Positions 10,147 through 19,886 of a DNA stretch of 64,000 bases are shown here, one piece after another. The stretch is from assembly GCA_963772675.1 (NCBI GenBank), contig CAVYYF010000005.1, forward strand, positions 1,054,001 to 1,118,000. The letters are read 5' to 3'. A program made the position numbers and the translations under genes. How positions within the stretch are numbered: the first letter of the stretch is position 1; each line of letters begins with the position of its first letter. The notes beneath the pieces are model-generated. The model was not told the origin of the DNA. It worked only from the letters and a program-made list of their open reading frames with translations, and made no database searches. This DNA is from JAKAGZ01 sp963772675. Its GTDB lineage: Bacteria > Bacteroidota > Ignavibacteria > Ignavibacteriales > Ignavibacteriaceae.

Positions 10147-11229
10147 TTACTGTTTAACCCGTGGTAAATAAATCAGCGCAGCAGCCAGGAATAATATATT
10201 TGCAAACCACGCTGTTAATAGCGGATCTAATGCCCCGTTTTTTCCAAATGCCTGGCTTACCTTCATAAATACAAGATATATAAATGTTGCCAGTATGTTG
10301 AATCCAACTTGTGCTGCAACTGTACCTTTCCTTTTATTCGCAGAAATTGTAAGTCCGAAAAGGACAACAATAATACTTGCCATAGGGAAAGAGAACCTGG
10401 AATAGTATTCTATCAACAGACTTGTTGTATCATTACCTGCCAGCTTTTGAGTATTAATTAAGTCGCTTAATTCTGTAAGATCCATCTCTTCAGGTTTTTT
10501 TTGTTTCTTTATTAGTTCTGAGGGAGTGAAGTGCAGGTTTGTAATTATTTCTTTGTTGAAATAACTTAGACTCTGACCCGTTGAGTCGAATATTCTTTTC
10601 GTTCCGTTGAATGCAGTCCAGTCATTTTTAGTAGAATCATAAATCATTTTTGCGGCATCAATTCTCGATACCATTTGGGTTATATCTTTACTATTATAAT
10701 CCTGAATGCTGATCCTGTTCGCCTGTTCTTTTGACTCATCGAAAAATGAGATATTGATGATCCTGGTTCTGGAATCCTGAAAAAATAAATTGCTGCCACC
10801 ACTCGTAAATCCTCTGTTAAGATAGTTCCTTTCAATATTTATTTTTGTCTGGTTTGCCATCGGGACTATATACCCTGCAAAATAAATTGAAGCCAGGCTT
10901 ATTATTAGGCTTGTAACAAGGAAGGGCGCCATAAATCTATACATGCTTATTCCGCTTGCTTTAATAGCGGTGAGCTCACTTAGGTTTGAGGCTTTCCCAA
11001 CTGTGAACAATGCGCCGAACAACACTGCAACCGGCGTCATCATTTTTATCATTTCGGGAAGAAAAACAAGATAATAATGAAGTATAACATGATAGGGAAC
11101 GCTTTGGTCAATGAAATCATCAAGGTTTTCCATTACATCTATTATTACAAAGAGTAATGAAAAAGCTATAACTCCAAAGAAAATAGTCTGGAGAAATTGT
11201 TTTATCAGGTATTTGTCAAGAATTTTCAT
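10147..11229 (-). CDS. lptG: LptF/LptG family permease, probable LptG
   Basis: A 360-residue inner-membrane subunit of the LPS export ABC transporter (LptB2FG). It begins MKILDKYLIKQFLQTIFFGV, the conserved N-terminus of the YjgP/YjgQ family, and has three N-terminal membrane helices, a periplasmic beta-jellyroll region (about 130-265) and three C-terminal helices. The assignment to G and F between the two neighbours is by order and length only. Its start overlaps the upstream paralogue by 14 bases, so the two are translated together. The ATPase lptB is not in the window. Confidence 0.82.
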   Translation of the reverse strand: MKILDKYLIKQFLQTIFFGVIAFSLLFVIIDVMENLDDFIDQSVPYHVILHYYLVFLPEMIKMMTPVAVLFGALFTVGKASNLSELTAIKASGISMYRFMAPFLVTSLIISLASIYFAGYIVPMANQTKINIERNYLNRGFTSGGSNLFFQDSRTRIINISFFDESKEQANRISIQDYNSKDITQMVSRIDAAKMIYDSTKNDWTAFNGTKRIFDSTGQSLSYFNKEIITNLHFTPSELIKKQKKPEEMDLTELSDLINTQKLAGNDTTSLLIEYYSRFSFPMASIIVVLFGLTISANKRKGTVAAQVGFNILATFIYLVFMKVSQAFGKNGALDPLLTAWFANILFLAAALIYLPRVKQ

Positions 11230-12595
11230 CGATAGTTTCTTTTTCTTCAGTTTGCCATTGCTTTGGAATTATTTTTTGGATGAATGAGAAATTTAAAGTT
11301 ACAGTTTCCTGAACTGTTTTAACTGTAAGAATTAAGCCCGCTATCCCGATTATAATATTTGCTGCCCACATTCCCAGGAATGGGGAAAGCATATTTCTGT
11401 TCCCTAATTTTTCTCCACCAATCAGACAAGCCCAATAAAGAAGAAAGAAAAAGAGACTAATTCCTGCAGCCACACCAAATCCTCCTTTCTTTACCATAAT
11501 GCCAAGTGGAGCACCTATTAAAACGAAAACTATGCAAGCAAATGGAAGCGCATATTTTTTATATACTTCAACCCAGTAACTGTTTATTTGATCCTGCATA
11601 TACATGACTCTTTGCGCGTTTGAATTAATTACGTTCCTGATGGTTTTTAGCCTTTCAATGGCTTGAACATAAATTAAGTCGCTTTTGGTTTTTACATCGC
11701 TGGAATAATTAAAATTAAATGATGAGTCGTTAAAGAAATATTTCTTTGTTTCTTTGGATAAACTGTTTATATAAGTGGCCTTTAAGGTTCCAAGGCTGTC
11801 AATAATTGTTAACATTGCATCAGTGCTTAATTCCCGGTCGCCTCTTGGTTGTCCTGGTGTTGACTGGTGGAATGAGAACTTATCAGCTTCCATTGCGATC
11901 CGGTGCTTCTTAAATATTAATTTTCTATAAACGTTCGGCTTTAGCGGGTCAGACTCATGAATCTCACCGTTCCAGAGATCCATAATTAGTTTTGATTGAT
12001 CAGGTGAAAAGAATATCCTTCCTTTTTTTGCAGTAACAATATTAATCTTCGATGGATCTGTATAATCGTAAAGTGTTACATCAGTAAGTTCGTTGGTTTT
12101 TTTATTAATTCCCCGGGCAAGGATGGCATAGTTTGTAACATCCAGCGAAAAAACACCAGGGACTAATGAAAGCGTTGGTTTTTGTCTTGATATGTCCTGC
12201 ATCAAAATTTTAGCTTTGTGATTAGCATCAGGCAGCACATCATTGTTAAACAACAGCAGCAAATATCCAACAACTACACTGGCAAGGAGGGGAGCTACCA
12301 TCATTCTGTACAGGCTTACACCTGATGATTTCAGAATAGTAATTTCATTATTCTGTGACATATTTCCGAATGCCATTAGTGTTGCAACAAGTGTTGCCAT
12401 TGGAATTACTAAAACCACCATCCAGGCAAGGTTATACATAACAAGCTGAACAATTACCCAAATGCTTAATCCTTTTCCGACAAGCCGATCAGCAAATTTC
12501 ATCATGAACTGAAGGACGAAAATGCCGGTCAACGTAACTACAGAAAAGAAAAATGGAATAATGTGATTTTTTAATATATACCTGTCTAAAATCAT
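11216..12595 (-). CDS. lptF: LptF/LptG family permease, probable LptF
   Basis: A 459-residue paralogue of the downstream gene, starting MILDRYILKNHIIPFFFSVV. Three N-terminal helices include ...TLVATLMAFGNMSQNNEITILKSSGVSLYRMM, the cytoplasmic coupling region contacting LptB. The periplasmic domain (about 140-355) is about 100 residues longer than in the partner and contains an insert around residues 245-335 with a helical stretch. Three C-terminal helices follow (APLGIMVKKGGFGVAAGISL). It is the first gene of the - strand operon lptF-lptG-glnE-DUF2723, and faces the M20 peptidase gene across 171 bases to the GTG start used here. Confidence 0.82.
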   Translation of the reverse strand: MILDRYILKNHIIPFFFSVVTLTGIFVLQFMMKFADRLVGKGLSIWVIVQLVMYNLAWMVVLVIPMATLVATLMAFGNMSQNNEITILKSSGVSLYRMMVAPLLASVVVGYLLLLFNNDVLPDANHKAKILMQDISRQKPTLSLVPGVFSLDVTNYAILARGINKKTNELTDVTLYDYTDPSKINIVTAKKGRIFFSPDQSKLIMDLWNGEIHESDPLKPNVYRKLIFKKHRIAMEADKFSFHQSTPGQPRGDRELSTDAMLTIIDSLGTLKATYINSLSKETKKYFFNDSSFNFNYSSDVKTKSDLIYVQAIERLKTIRNVINSNAQRVMYMQDQINSYWVEVYKKYALPFACIVFVLIGAPLGIMVKKGGFGVAAGISLFFFLLYWACLIGGEKLGNRNMLSPFLGMWAANIIIGIAGLILTVKTVQETVTLNFSFIQKIIPKQWQTEEKETIDENS

Positions 12596-12766
12596 GCTGT
12601 CAATATAATAAAGTGTCTAATAAAGATTAACTTTAATTGCCCTTATTGTATGAATATTCTTTGCATTATTTATATATTTAAATACATATTATTTATAATT
12701 ATTACGGTTTCAAATTCATTTTAATTTGTTCCGATTAATTGAAAAATTTTGAAGGAGAGGCCCGCT

Positions 12767-14131
12767 GTGGAAAATGTAATCAATTATATTAAAGAAAATG
12801 AAAACACCTACATCGAAGAACTTAAAGAATTTTTAAGAATCCCAAGTATAAGTACAATTCAGGAGAATAAAGAAGATATAAAACGCGCTGCAAACTTTGT
12901 AGCTGCAAAGCTAAAGGATGCGGGGTTGAATCGGGTTGAAGTATATAAGACCGAAGGTCATCCGATTGTTTATGGTGAATGGCTTGGAGCTCCTGGTAAG
13001 CCAACTGTTTTGATTTATGGCCACTATGATGTTCAACCAGTTGATCCGATTGAGCTTTGGGATAGCCCACCTTTTGATCCGGTGATAAAAGATGGAAAGA
13101 TTTATGCACGTGGTGCTACTGATGATAAAGGTCAGATGTACATGCACATTAAAAGTGTTGAGGCTTATTTTAAAACTATTGGAAGCCTTCCCTTAAATGT
13201 TAAATTTTTGATCGAAGGTGAAGAGGAAGTAGGAAGTGAAAGTCTTGAAATATTTATTAATAATAACACTGAACTTCTAAAATGTGATTCAGTCCTTGTT
13301 TCAGATACGGCGTTGTACGGGCCGGGTATTCCAACACTGACTTACGGACTGCGCGGCCTGTGTTATATGGAAGTTGAAATAACCGGACCAAACAGGGACT
13401 TACATTCAGGTACATTTGGCGGAGGAGTAGCAAATCCAATAAATATTCTTGCTGGAATTATTGCAAAGCTTCAGGATAAAAATGGGAAGATTACAATTCC
13501 TCATTTTTACGATAACGTTGCCAAACTGACTAAAAAAGAAAGAGATGGATTTAAAGTTCTAAAATTTTCAGAGAAAAAATTTGCAAAAGAATTAGGTGTT
13601 GCTGAGCTAAAGGGTGAAAAGGGATACACTACGTTAGAAAGAATTTGGGCCCGTCCAACTTTAGATTGTAATGGAATTATCGGGGGATTTACAACCGAAG
13701 GTGCAAAAACAGTGTTACCTTCTGTGGTTATGGCGAAAATCAGCATGCGCCTTGTACCTAACCAGGACACCAAAAAGATTGCGAAAAATTTTGAGAAGTA
13801 TATTAAATCTTTAGCGCCTAAATCGGTAAAAGTGAAAATAAAAAATCTTCACGGAGCTCATCCTATTCTCACTCCGCTTGACAATCCTGCTACCGTGGCT
13901 GCTGCCAAAGCTATGGAAAAAGCATTCGGGAAAAAAATAGTTTATATGCGTGAAGGTGGTTCGGTTCCAATCGTTACTGTTTTTTCTAAGAAACTAAAAG
14001 TACCCGCAGTTTTAATGGGATTAGGGTTAAACACAGAAAATTTACATTCACCAAATGAACATTTTAACCTTAGACATTTTCAGCTTGGGATTATTAGTTC
14101 AGCTTATTTCATGCAGGAATATGCGGCTTAA
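12767..14131 (+). CDS. M20 family dipeptidase/carboxypeptidase
   Basis: Cytoplasmic zinc dipeptidase of the M20 family (CNDP/DapE-like). The best start is GTG at 12767, because a strong Shine-Dalgarno AAGGAGAGG lies at 12752-12760 with a six-base spacer; the longer TTG frame from 12749 would contain the ribosome-binding site. Counting from that start (454 residues): metal motif GHYDVQP at 85-91, RGATDDKG at 115-122, the catalytic GEEEVGSE near 155-162, RDLHSG of the dimerisation lid near 210, and the last metal ligand HSPNEHF near 428. No signal peptide. The exact dipeptide substrate cannot be read. Confidence 0.88.
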   Translation: MENVINYIKENENTYIEELKEFLRIPSISTIQENKEDIKRAANFVAAKLKDAGLNRVEVYKTEGHPIVYGEWLGAPGKPTVLIYGHYDVQPVDPIELWDSPPFDPVIKDGKIYARGATDDKGQMYMHIKSVEAYFKTIGSLPLNVKFLIEGEEEVGSESLEIFINNNTELLKCDSVLVSDTALYGPGIPTLTYGLRGLCYMEVEITGPNRDLHSGTFGGGVANPINILAGIIAKLQDKNGKITIPHFYDNVAKLTKKERDGFKVLKFSEKKFAKELGVAELKGEKGYTTLERIWARPTLDCNGIIGGFTTEGAKTVLPSVVMAKISMRLVPNQDTKKIAKNFEKYIKSLAPKSVKVKIKNLHGAHPILTPLDNPATVAAAKAMEKAFGKKIVYMREGGSVPIVTVFSKKLKVPAVLMGLGLNTENLHSPNEHFNLRHFQLGIISSAYFMQEYAA

Positions 14132-14300
14132 CTGTATTTTTCTGATACAAAATACTTGATTAATTACTTTTTGATTATTAAATAATCAATCAAATCTCAT
14201 CCATTTTATCGTTAAACCAAAGAAAAATAACAGGCATAAAAATTGTTTATAATTTTTAGGTAATTCCCTGAATTACAGCCGTGTGTTTTAAATAATCGGA

Positions 14301-15173
14301 ATGGCAATGAGAAAATTTTTAACCCTTATATTCATTATAATACTTTTAGTTCTTGCTTTCCTCTGGATAAAATCCTGCTATCAGACTCCGGAAAAAAAGA
14401 CCATTACTTCTGGCGAACAGGCCTCTACATCCACTAAAAAGGATGAAGATATTCAAAGGTACAATCTTGGAGTAAGAAAGAGCCAATCCGGTAATTACGG
14501 TCCGTGCGATACGCTTGATGTTAAGGAATATGTTATAAACAATTATCCTTCGGGAACTTATCTTGTTGATTTTGATCAAACGTTAACATTTAATGTTCCC
14601 AAATCAGCTGTAGTTTATTACAAAGATGGGAGTAGTCAATATATATTTGCATTAATTGCCAGATCAAAACCAGGGAAGCGATATATTGAACCTAAAAATA
14701 TTGTGGGCTATGACCAAAGTTTTATTGACCTTGACAGCACAAATCTTGGTACCGCTTTCTTTTATTTAACTTTATTCAAATGCGAAGGAAATCAACTCTC
14801 CTTTATCTGGGAAGCTCCTGTGCCTTCTCACGGTGGACTCAACAGGATGTATCTGGAAAAATGGGCTTACCTTGGCACCCCCTATGTGAAAATAGATTTT
14901 CATTATGCGCGTGGTATCGGGCATATCGATTATAATTATTTTCTTGTTGATGGTATAGAATATCCTCCACATCTTTTGATGACCTACAAGGGTATCAATT
15001 TCAAAAGAACAGCTGCTAATATTAATAGTGACAAATATCCTGATTATTACGAATTTGTCTATTTTGATACGGGTAAGAAAATTTCCCTTGCGGATTCAAT
15101 TGCTTTTACCTGGAATCCTAAAGATAGCCTCTACGTTAATACAAGGAATAAACATCAGACTCGTCCATATTAA
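14301..15173 (+). CDS. Unknown protein with one N-terminal membrane segment
   Basis: A 290-residue protein I do not recognise. Residues 5-25 form one strong hydrophobic helix (FLTLIFIIILLVLAFLWIKSC), followed by a Thr/Ser/Lys-rich linker to about 50 and a soluble beta-rich domain with many aromatic residues. The Cys at residue 26 is not preceded by a convincing lipobox, so I read it as an anchored envelope protein. ATG 14301 is followed by a second ATG at 14307. It stands alone between the M20 gene and ygfZ, with its own upstream space of 169 bases containing only an AT-rich palindrome near 14170-14190. Confidence 0.6.
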   Translation: MAMRKFLTLIFIIILLVLAFLWIKSCYQTPEKKTITSGEQASTSTKKDEDIQRYNLGVRKSQSGNYGPCDTLDVKEYVINNYPSGTYLVDFDQTLTFNVPKSAVVYYKDGSSQYIFALIARSKPGKRYIEPKNIVGYDQSFIDLDSTNLGTAFFYLTLFKCEGNQLSFIWEAPVPSHGGLNRMYLEKWAYLGTPYVKIDFHYARGIGHIDYNYFLVDGIEYPPHLLMTYKGINFKRTAANINSDKYPDYYEFVYFDTGKKISLADSIAFTWNPKDSLYVNTRNKHQTRPY

Positions 15174-15328
15174 GAATTTTACCTATCTTTGTATATAGTT
15201 TTTCAACCCTTATTATAATAGAGTAGTTTCGCTACTGTTATTATTGGTTAAAATTATTACATTTTTTTTCAGAAATGATTAATTTTTAAATCGAAAATAA
15301 TCTGTTGTAGATTTTTAAAGGATATTAA

Positions 15329-16432
15329 ATGATAGAAATTGGTTCAAAAACATCTCCACTACTTGAATATTTTGAATCCCTGGGCTATAAAGCGGATGGC
15401 AATAATGGCAACAGCGTTATCACAAAATATAATTCCGTTGATGAAGAATTAAATTCTCTTTACAACGGGGTAGGCTTAAGGGATATTTCTAATTGCGGAA
15501 TCCTTGAATTAAGAGGGAATGACGTACGGGATTTTCTTCACAGAATTACAACTAACTCAATAAAGGAACTTCCTAAAGAAAGAGCCGTTCAGACAATTTT
15601 AACAACAGAAAAAGGAAGAATTATAGATGTTGTTACCCTTATGAATTTTGGAGAATACAAATTTGTAATAACTAATCCTGCTAATAAATTAAAGGTAAAA
15701 AGCTGGATCGAAAAGTATGTTATAATGGATGATGTAAAACTCAATGATGTCAACAACAAATATGTTCTTCTTGAATTACTTGGGCCCCAGGCTCTATCTT
15801 TTGCTACATTATTTGCAGATAAAGTTCCGAATGAAATTAGCACTAATCAGTTTAGAGTAATCCACTCCGATGGGATTTTGTTCTTTATATTAAAGCTCGA
15901 AGACAAAAATAATAATTCAAAATTCTGGATGCTTGCAGAGATAGACAATGGAATGAAACTGGTTAAAGGTATGAAAGAATATACCGGTCCTTTTGATTTT
16001 AATTTTATCGGAAATGAAGCTTATGAGAAGTACAGAATCCAGCAGGGGATTCCTGCTGCACCAAACGAATTAAACGGATCTTTCAATCCGCACGAGGCTG
16101 ATTTATTATCAATTGTGGATTTTAAAAAAGGCTGTTATATAGGGCAGGAAGTTATTGCCCGTTTAGATACATATGATAAAGTACAAAAGAAACTGACAGG
16201 AATAAAATTTATAGATGACCCCGAACGCAACGGGGAACTTGTTTTGTTTGATAAAGAAAATAAAGATGCCGGACAGGTAACATCTGTTGCTTTCTCTAAA
16301 GAGTTGAATAAATGGGTAGGACTGGCTTTTGTGAGAAGATCATATCTCGAAGAAGGAACTATTCTTACTGCTAAAAGTGAAAAAGGAAAAGCGGTTCAAA
16401 TAAAAGTAGAAAGTTTACCTTTTAAGAAATGA
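15329..16432 (+). CDS. ygfZ: Folate-binding YgfZ/GcvT-like protein
   Basis: A 367-residue member of the GcvT/YgfZ family, which helps maintain or repair certain iron-sulfur enzymes using tetrahydrofolate. The diagnostic motif KGCYIGQEV is at about residues 267-275. The N-terminal half has the GcvT-fold segments LRDISNCGILELRGNDVRDFLHRITTN, with DFLHRI around residue 70. It lacks the length and motifs of a true glycine cleavage T protein, although gcvH is elsewhere in this window (53666). Its stop overlaps the start of the adenosyltransferase gene by four bases (ATGA). Confidence 0.87.
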   Translation: MIEIGSKTSPLLEYFESLGYKADGNNGNSVITKYNSVDEELNSLYNGVGLRDISNCGILELRGNDVRDFLHRITTNSIKELPKERAVQTILTTEKGRIIDVVTLMNFGEYKFVITNPANKLKVKSWIEKYVIMDDVKLNDVNNKYVLLELLGPQALSFATLFADKVPNEISTNQFRVIHSDGILFFILKLEDKNNNSKFWMLAEIDNGMKLVKGMKEYTGPFDFNFIGNEAYEKYRIQQGIPAAPNELNGSFNPHEADLLSIVDFKKGCYIGQEVIARLDTYDKVQKKLTGIKFIDDPERNGELVLFDKENKDAGQVTSVAFSKELNKWVGLAFVRRSYLEEGTILTAKSEKGKAVQIKVESLPFKK

Positions 16433-16968
16433 AAATTTATACTAAAACGGGTGATTCCGGCGAAACAGGTCTTTTCGGTGGTGAGAGAGTTACAAAGAAC
16501 TCGCCACGTATTGAAGCTTATGGAACAGTTGATGAACTAAATGCTTTTATTGGACTGGCAATAACGGAAGTTCAGGATCCGGATGTAAATATAATTTTGG
16601 AGAAAATACAGAACCAGCTATTTGTAGTTGGGGGTGACCTGGCTACTCCGGGAAATGGAAATAATAAAATTCAAAGAGTTACCAGTGAGTTTTACCTTGA
16701 AGCTGAAATAGCCATTGATAATTTTGAAGGAAAACTTGAAGAATTAAAAAATTTTATTGTACCCGGAGGCTCAAAGTCGGCAGCACATTTACACGTTTGC
16801 AGGACTATTTGCAGAAGAGCTGAAAGAAGAGTTGTGGGATTAAAACAGACTATTAACTCAGTAGAAAAAATAATAATATATCTGAACAGGTTATCTGATC
16901 TGTTCTTTGTTCTTGCACGTTATGAAAATCTTGTTTCTGGTATCCCTGATACAAAATGGAAACCCTGA
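16429..16968 (+). CDS. Cob(I)alamin adenosyltransferase, PduO type
   Basis: Transfers the adenosyl group of ATP to cob(I)alamin, making coenzyme B12. The N-terminal signature TKTGDSGETGLFGGERVTK (residues 5-23) is the ATP-binding loop of the PduO family; YGTVDELNAFIGLA at 31-44 and CRTICRRAERR near 126-136 are further family motifs. The 179-residue length is standard. Coupled to ygfZ by an ATGA overlap; the pairing has no obvious biochemical logic. It is the last protein gene before the tmRNA. Confidence 0.92.
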   Translation: MKIYTKTGDSGETGLFGGERVTKNSPRIEAYGTVDELNAFIGLAITEVQDPDVNIILEKIQNQLFVVGGDLATPGNGNNKIQRVTSEFYLEAEIAIDNFEGKLEELKNFIVPGGSKSAAHLHVCRTICRRAERRVVGLKQTINSVEKIIIYLNRLSDLFFVLARYENLVSGIPDTKWKP

Positions 16969-17023
16969 AATTTCAATTTAGAATGTAATAGAATTGGCAA
17001 CTCATAATTCAGCATTCAAAATT

Positions 17024-17029
17024 TATAAT
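17024..17029 (+). promoter_or_regulatory. -10-like element upstream of tmRNA
   Basis: TATAAT lies seven bases before the predicted tmRNA 5' end at 17037. No good -35 box is found at the usual distance; TTGGCA at 16994-16999 is about 24 bases upstream, which is long for a standard sigma-70 promoter. Confidence 0.45.
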
Positions 17030-17036
17030 TTCATTC

Positions 17037-17399
<363 letters not shown>

Positions 17400-17725
17400 G
17401 GCTTCGGTATCTCCTCCAAATATTATCTTATTTTAAAATCGGTAAAGGTTTTTGAACCTCTAAAATATATCCAAATTTGATTATTTTAGCATTATACTTC
17501 GGGAACCACTTTAAAAAATTAAATGTTATAACGATTAAAATAATGGGATTGTTTTTTAGTTAGTAATCTGACATAATAATCTCCAAAATATATTTATATT
17601 CATTATTAAGAGGGCAGCGTATATAGCTAATTGTTACAGGCTTTAATTTAATTCTTTTTAGAGGCCTTTAATAATTAGTTGTAGCGTTGCTTTTTTTGTT
17701 TTTAAATATACTTAGGAGATATACT
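17400..17725. other. Intergenic region between tmRNA and Rieske gene
   Basis: About 326 bases with no convincing gene. The only feature I can support is a Shine-Dalgarno AGGAG at about 17714-17718 serving the ATG at 17726. The promoter of the Rieske operon must lie here but I could not identify a clear box. Confidence 0.5.
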
Positions 17726-18202
17726 ATGAAAATGTCCCGCAGAAATTTTTTCGTAAAAACTCTGCAGACCTTCGCTTTGATTTCAATTCCAACTGTACTG
17801 GGAACCTTCCTTGAAAGCTGCAAAAACACTCTTATTGGGCCAACCGGTTCGCAGATTATGCCAACGGTTTCCGGAAATAATTCAGGTGGTAATGTGACTG
17901 TAACGGTAGATTCTTCTTCTCCGATTTCAAAAACAGGAACAGCCGCACTGGTAAATTTTTCAGGCGGGTCAGTTTTAGTTGATCATCCTTCAGCTAATGT
18001 TTACAATGCACTTTCTTCAATTTGTACTCATCAATCTTGTCAGATCACAGGGTTTGATACCGGAAGCAGTCAGTTTATCTGTCCTTGCCATGGTTCAATG
18101 TTTGATGTTAACGGGAAAGTAACACAGGGGCCGGCCGGAAGACCATTAACCAAGTATTCAACACAGTTAAATGGTACACAATTAACTATTAAAGTCAGCT
18201 AA
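17726..18202 (+). CDS. Rieske [2Fe-2S] protein with Tat signal
   Basis: A 158-residue exported Rieske protein. ATG 17726 is preceded by AGGAG with an eight-base gap; the upstream in-frame TTG at 17687 would add a segment that spoils the signal. The N-terminus MKMSRRNFFVKTLQTFALIS has a twin-arginine motif (SRRNFF), and the hydrophobic stretch ends at LESC, a possible lipobox. Cluster motifs CTHQSC and CPCHGSMFD (C-T-H and C-x-C-H) hold the two His and two Cys ligands, followed by GPAGRPL. Function is likely electron transfer in the periplasm with the following two genes; it is not near a cytochrome bc gene. Confidence 0.88.
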   Translation: MKMSRRNFFVKTLQTFALISIPTVLGTFLESCKNTLIGPTGSQIMPTVSGNNSGGNVTVTVDSSSPISKTGTAALVNFSGGSVLVDHPSANVYNALSSICTHQSCQITGFDTGSSQFICPCHGSMFDVNGKVTQGPAGRPLTKYSTQLNGTQLTIKVS

Positions 18203-18228
18203 ATTTTTTTAATGGGAGAAAAGTAAAT

Positions 18229-19026
18229 ATGAACACTTCAAAGAGCTGGAATTCTATTTGTGATCTTTTCAGTAAATCGGGTAGAGTAATTTTTCCCATA
18301 CTTTTTATTTTTTTGTTTTCGAATTTATTAAACGCACAAGATATTAGACTTCAATACGATGCTTTAAATTCCTCTTCGCTTTCTTTTGAGAATGAATCTT
18401 TTGCAGTTCCATCATCTTTACCTGATACCGTTAAAAAAACAGATACCACACAGGTTAATAACTTGAATGATCTTTCTAATATATCGCTGGCATTTAAGCC
18501 CAAATTGCTTCCGGATCATATGAGCTTTATGGAAAAGTTTTTATGGAATGATAATGGACTTATGAGAAAAATAGGAATTGCAGGTCCGCTAAATGCAGAA
18601 AGCAGGCAGAATGAACTGCAGGCGAGGAGAACAATGCTTTCAATTCACCAGATCACAGGGCTGGCAACGTTAGGACTGATGATCACAGCAGATTATTTTG
18701 GTCAGAAAGTTCTTGACGGGCGTCCTGATCTTTCAGGAACACATAAAACTTTTGTTTCGTTAACAATTGGTTCCTACGCGTTAACGGGATTGTTAGCTAT
18801 TTTATCTCCTCCTCCAATGATACGCAGGGACAATGAAACAAGTACGACAAGTATACATAAAACTCTTGCGTGGATTCATTTAGCCGGTATGATTCTAACG
18901 CCCATTCTGGGTTCAATGATTGTTCATCATCACATACTCGATATTAATAAAGGGCATTTTCACCAGATCTCTGCTTATCTGACAACAGCAGTATTTGCAA
19001 CTTCAGTAATTGTATTAACTTTTTGA
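18229..19026 (+). CDS. Four-helix, His-rich membrane protein (cytochrome b561-like)
   Basis: A 265-residue protein with an N-terminal signal segment (to about residue 36, ending NAQ), a Ser/Thr-rich exported linker, then about four membrane helices from residue 135. Histidines sit where b-type haem ligands are expected: SIHQITGLATLGL, GTHKTFVSLTIG, SIHKTLAWIHLAGM and HFHQISAYLTT. This pattern resembles the b561 group, but I do not recognise a named family. The gene starts 27 bases after the Rieske stop and is followed 14 bases later by a YceI gene, so the three probably form one exported redox unit. Confidence 0.6.
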   Translation: MNTSKSWNSICDLFSKSGRVIFPILFIFLFSNLLNAQDIRLQYDALNSSSLSFENESFAVPSSLPDTVKKTDTTQVNNLNDLSNISLAFKPKLLPDHMSFMEKFLWNDNGLMRKIGIAGPLNAESRQNELQARRTMLSIHQITGLATLGLMITADYFGQKVLDGRPDLSGTHKTFVSLTIGSYALTGLLAILSPPPMIRRDNETSTTSIHKTLAWIHLAGMILTPILGSMIVHHHILDINKGHFHQISAYLTTAVFATSVIVLTF

Positions 19027-19039
19027 TGAGGGTCAAACT

Positions 19040-19585
19040 ATGAAAAAATCAATTTATGTGTTTTTGGCGCTGGTTATAGTCAGCTTTTCTGTAGATGCAC
19101 AGGTTACAAGATTACAGGCAAACCAGGATGAGTCGTTTATAAAATATAAACTGACGCACCCTCTTCACGAAGTTGAAGCAATTAGCAAAAAGGGAATTTG
19201 TATCGTTAACGCGGATACTGCTGCAAAAAAAATAAAGCAAACTTTGGTGGAAGTTGGTGTCACCACATTTGATAGTGGTAATTCGAATCGCGATTCACAT
19301 GCTATGGAAGTTATTAATGCTATTAAATATCCAGGTGCTAAATTTCTTTCAAGTAATATTGTTTACAAAGGAGATACTCTCATTATTTCCGGAGCTATGA
19401 CTTTTCACGGAATAACAAAGAATATAATTTTTGATGCAGTGCAAAAATGGACAAACAATAAATTAGAAATTGATGGATCATTTAAACTAAGTCTTACTGC
19501 CTATAAGGTCGATCGACCAACCTTATTGATGATGCCGGTTAATGATGATCTGGATTTCACAATTAAGGAGGTTTTTGATTTATAA
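19040..19585 (+). CDS. YceI family protein
   Basis: A 181-residue exported lipocalin-like protein. Signal peptide MKKSIYVFLALVIVSFSVDA ends near residue 20. The body shows the YceI pattern: FDSGNSNRDSHAMEVINAIKYP with FLSSNIVYKGDTLIISGAMTFHGITK, the last being the typical GxLTxHGxTK core. YceI proteins bind long polyprenyl chains in the periplasm and occur next to b561-like genes, which supports the three-gene unit proposed here. Function in this organism is inferred only. Confidence 0.85.
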   Translation: MKKSIYVFLALVIVSFSVDAQVTRLQANQDESFIKYKLTHPLHEVEAISKKGICIVNADTAAKKIKQTLVEVGVTTFDSGNSNRDSHAMEVINAIKYPGAKFLSSNIVYKGDTLIISGAMTFHGITKNIIFDAVQKWTNNKLEIDGSFKLSLTAYKVDRPTLLMMPVNDDLDFTIKEVFDL

Positions 19586-19600
19586 AAAATGATTAAATAA

Positions 19601-19724
19601 GAGGCGGATTCAAAGGTAGGTCCTGGATTAGATTTGCACCCCCTTTATGATTTGCAGACGTTGAATTATGGAAAGATGATTTCTCAGGTTTCCTGGTTGA
19701 ATGGTTGTGTTTTGAATCTGCCTC
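19601..19724. other. Long-range inverted repeat, possible structured RNA or terminator
   Basis: A 14-base arm GAGGCGGATTCAAA at 19601-19614 pairs with TTTGAATCTGCCTC at 19711-19724 (one G-U-type pair), and the right arm is followed by ATTTTTT. The 96-base loop holds no ORF. It lies after the YceI gene, so it may end that operon, but the loop is longer than in a usual terminator. The rest of the interval to 19886 shows nothing I can name. Confidence 0.45.
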
Positions 19725-19886
19725 GATTTTTTAGTTATTGAATTTTGTAATATACTTTCAAGCTATTCGATAGCTTGTGATTCCACCTTCCCTTATAAAA
19801 TATTCACTTCATCAATAAATAATTGTTCAATATTATTATATTGACAATTGGGTTTATAATTATATCAACAAAAAATACCAGTAAAA

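Noticed and set aside
14132..14300. Terminator at the AT-only palindrome TTGATTATTAAATAATCAA
   Set aside because: The stem has no G-C core and no T-run in the right place.
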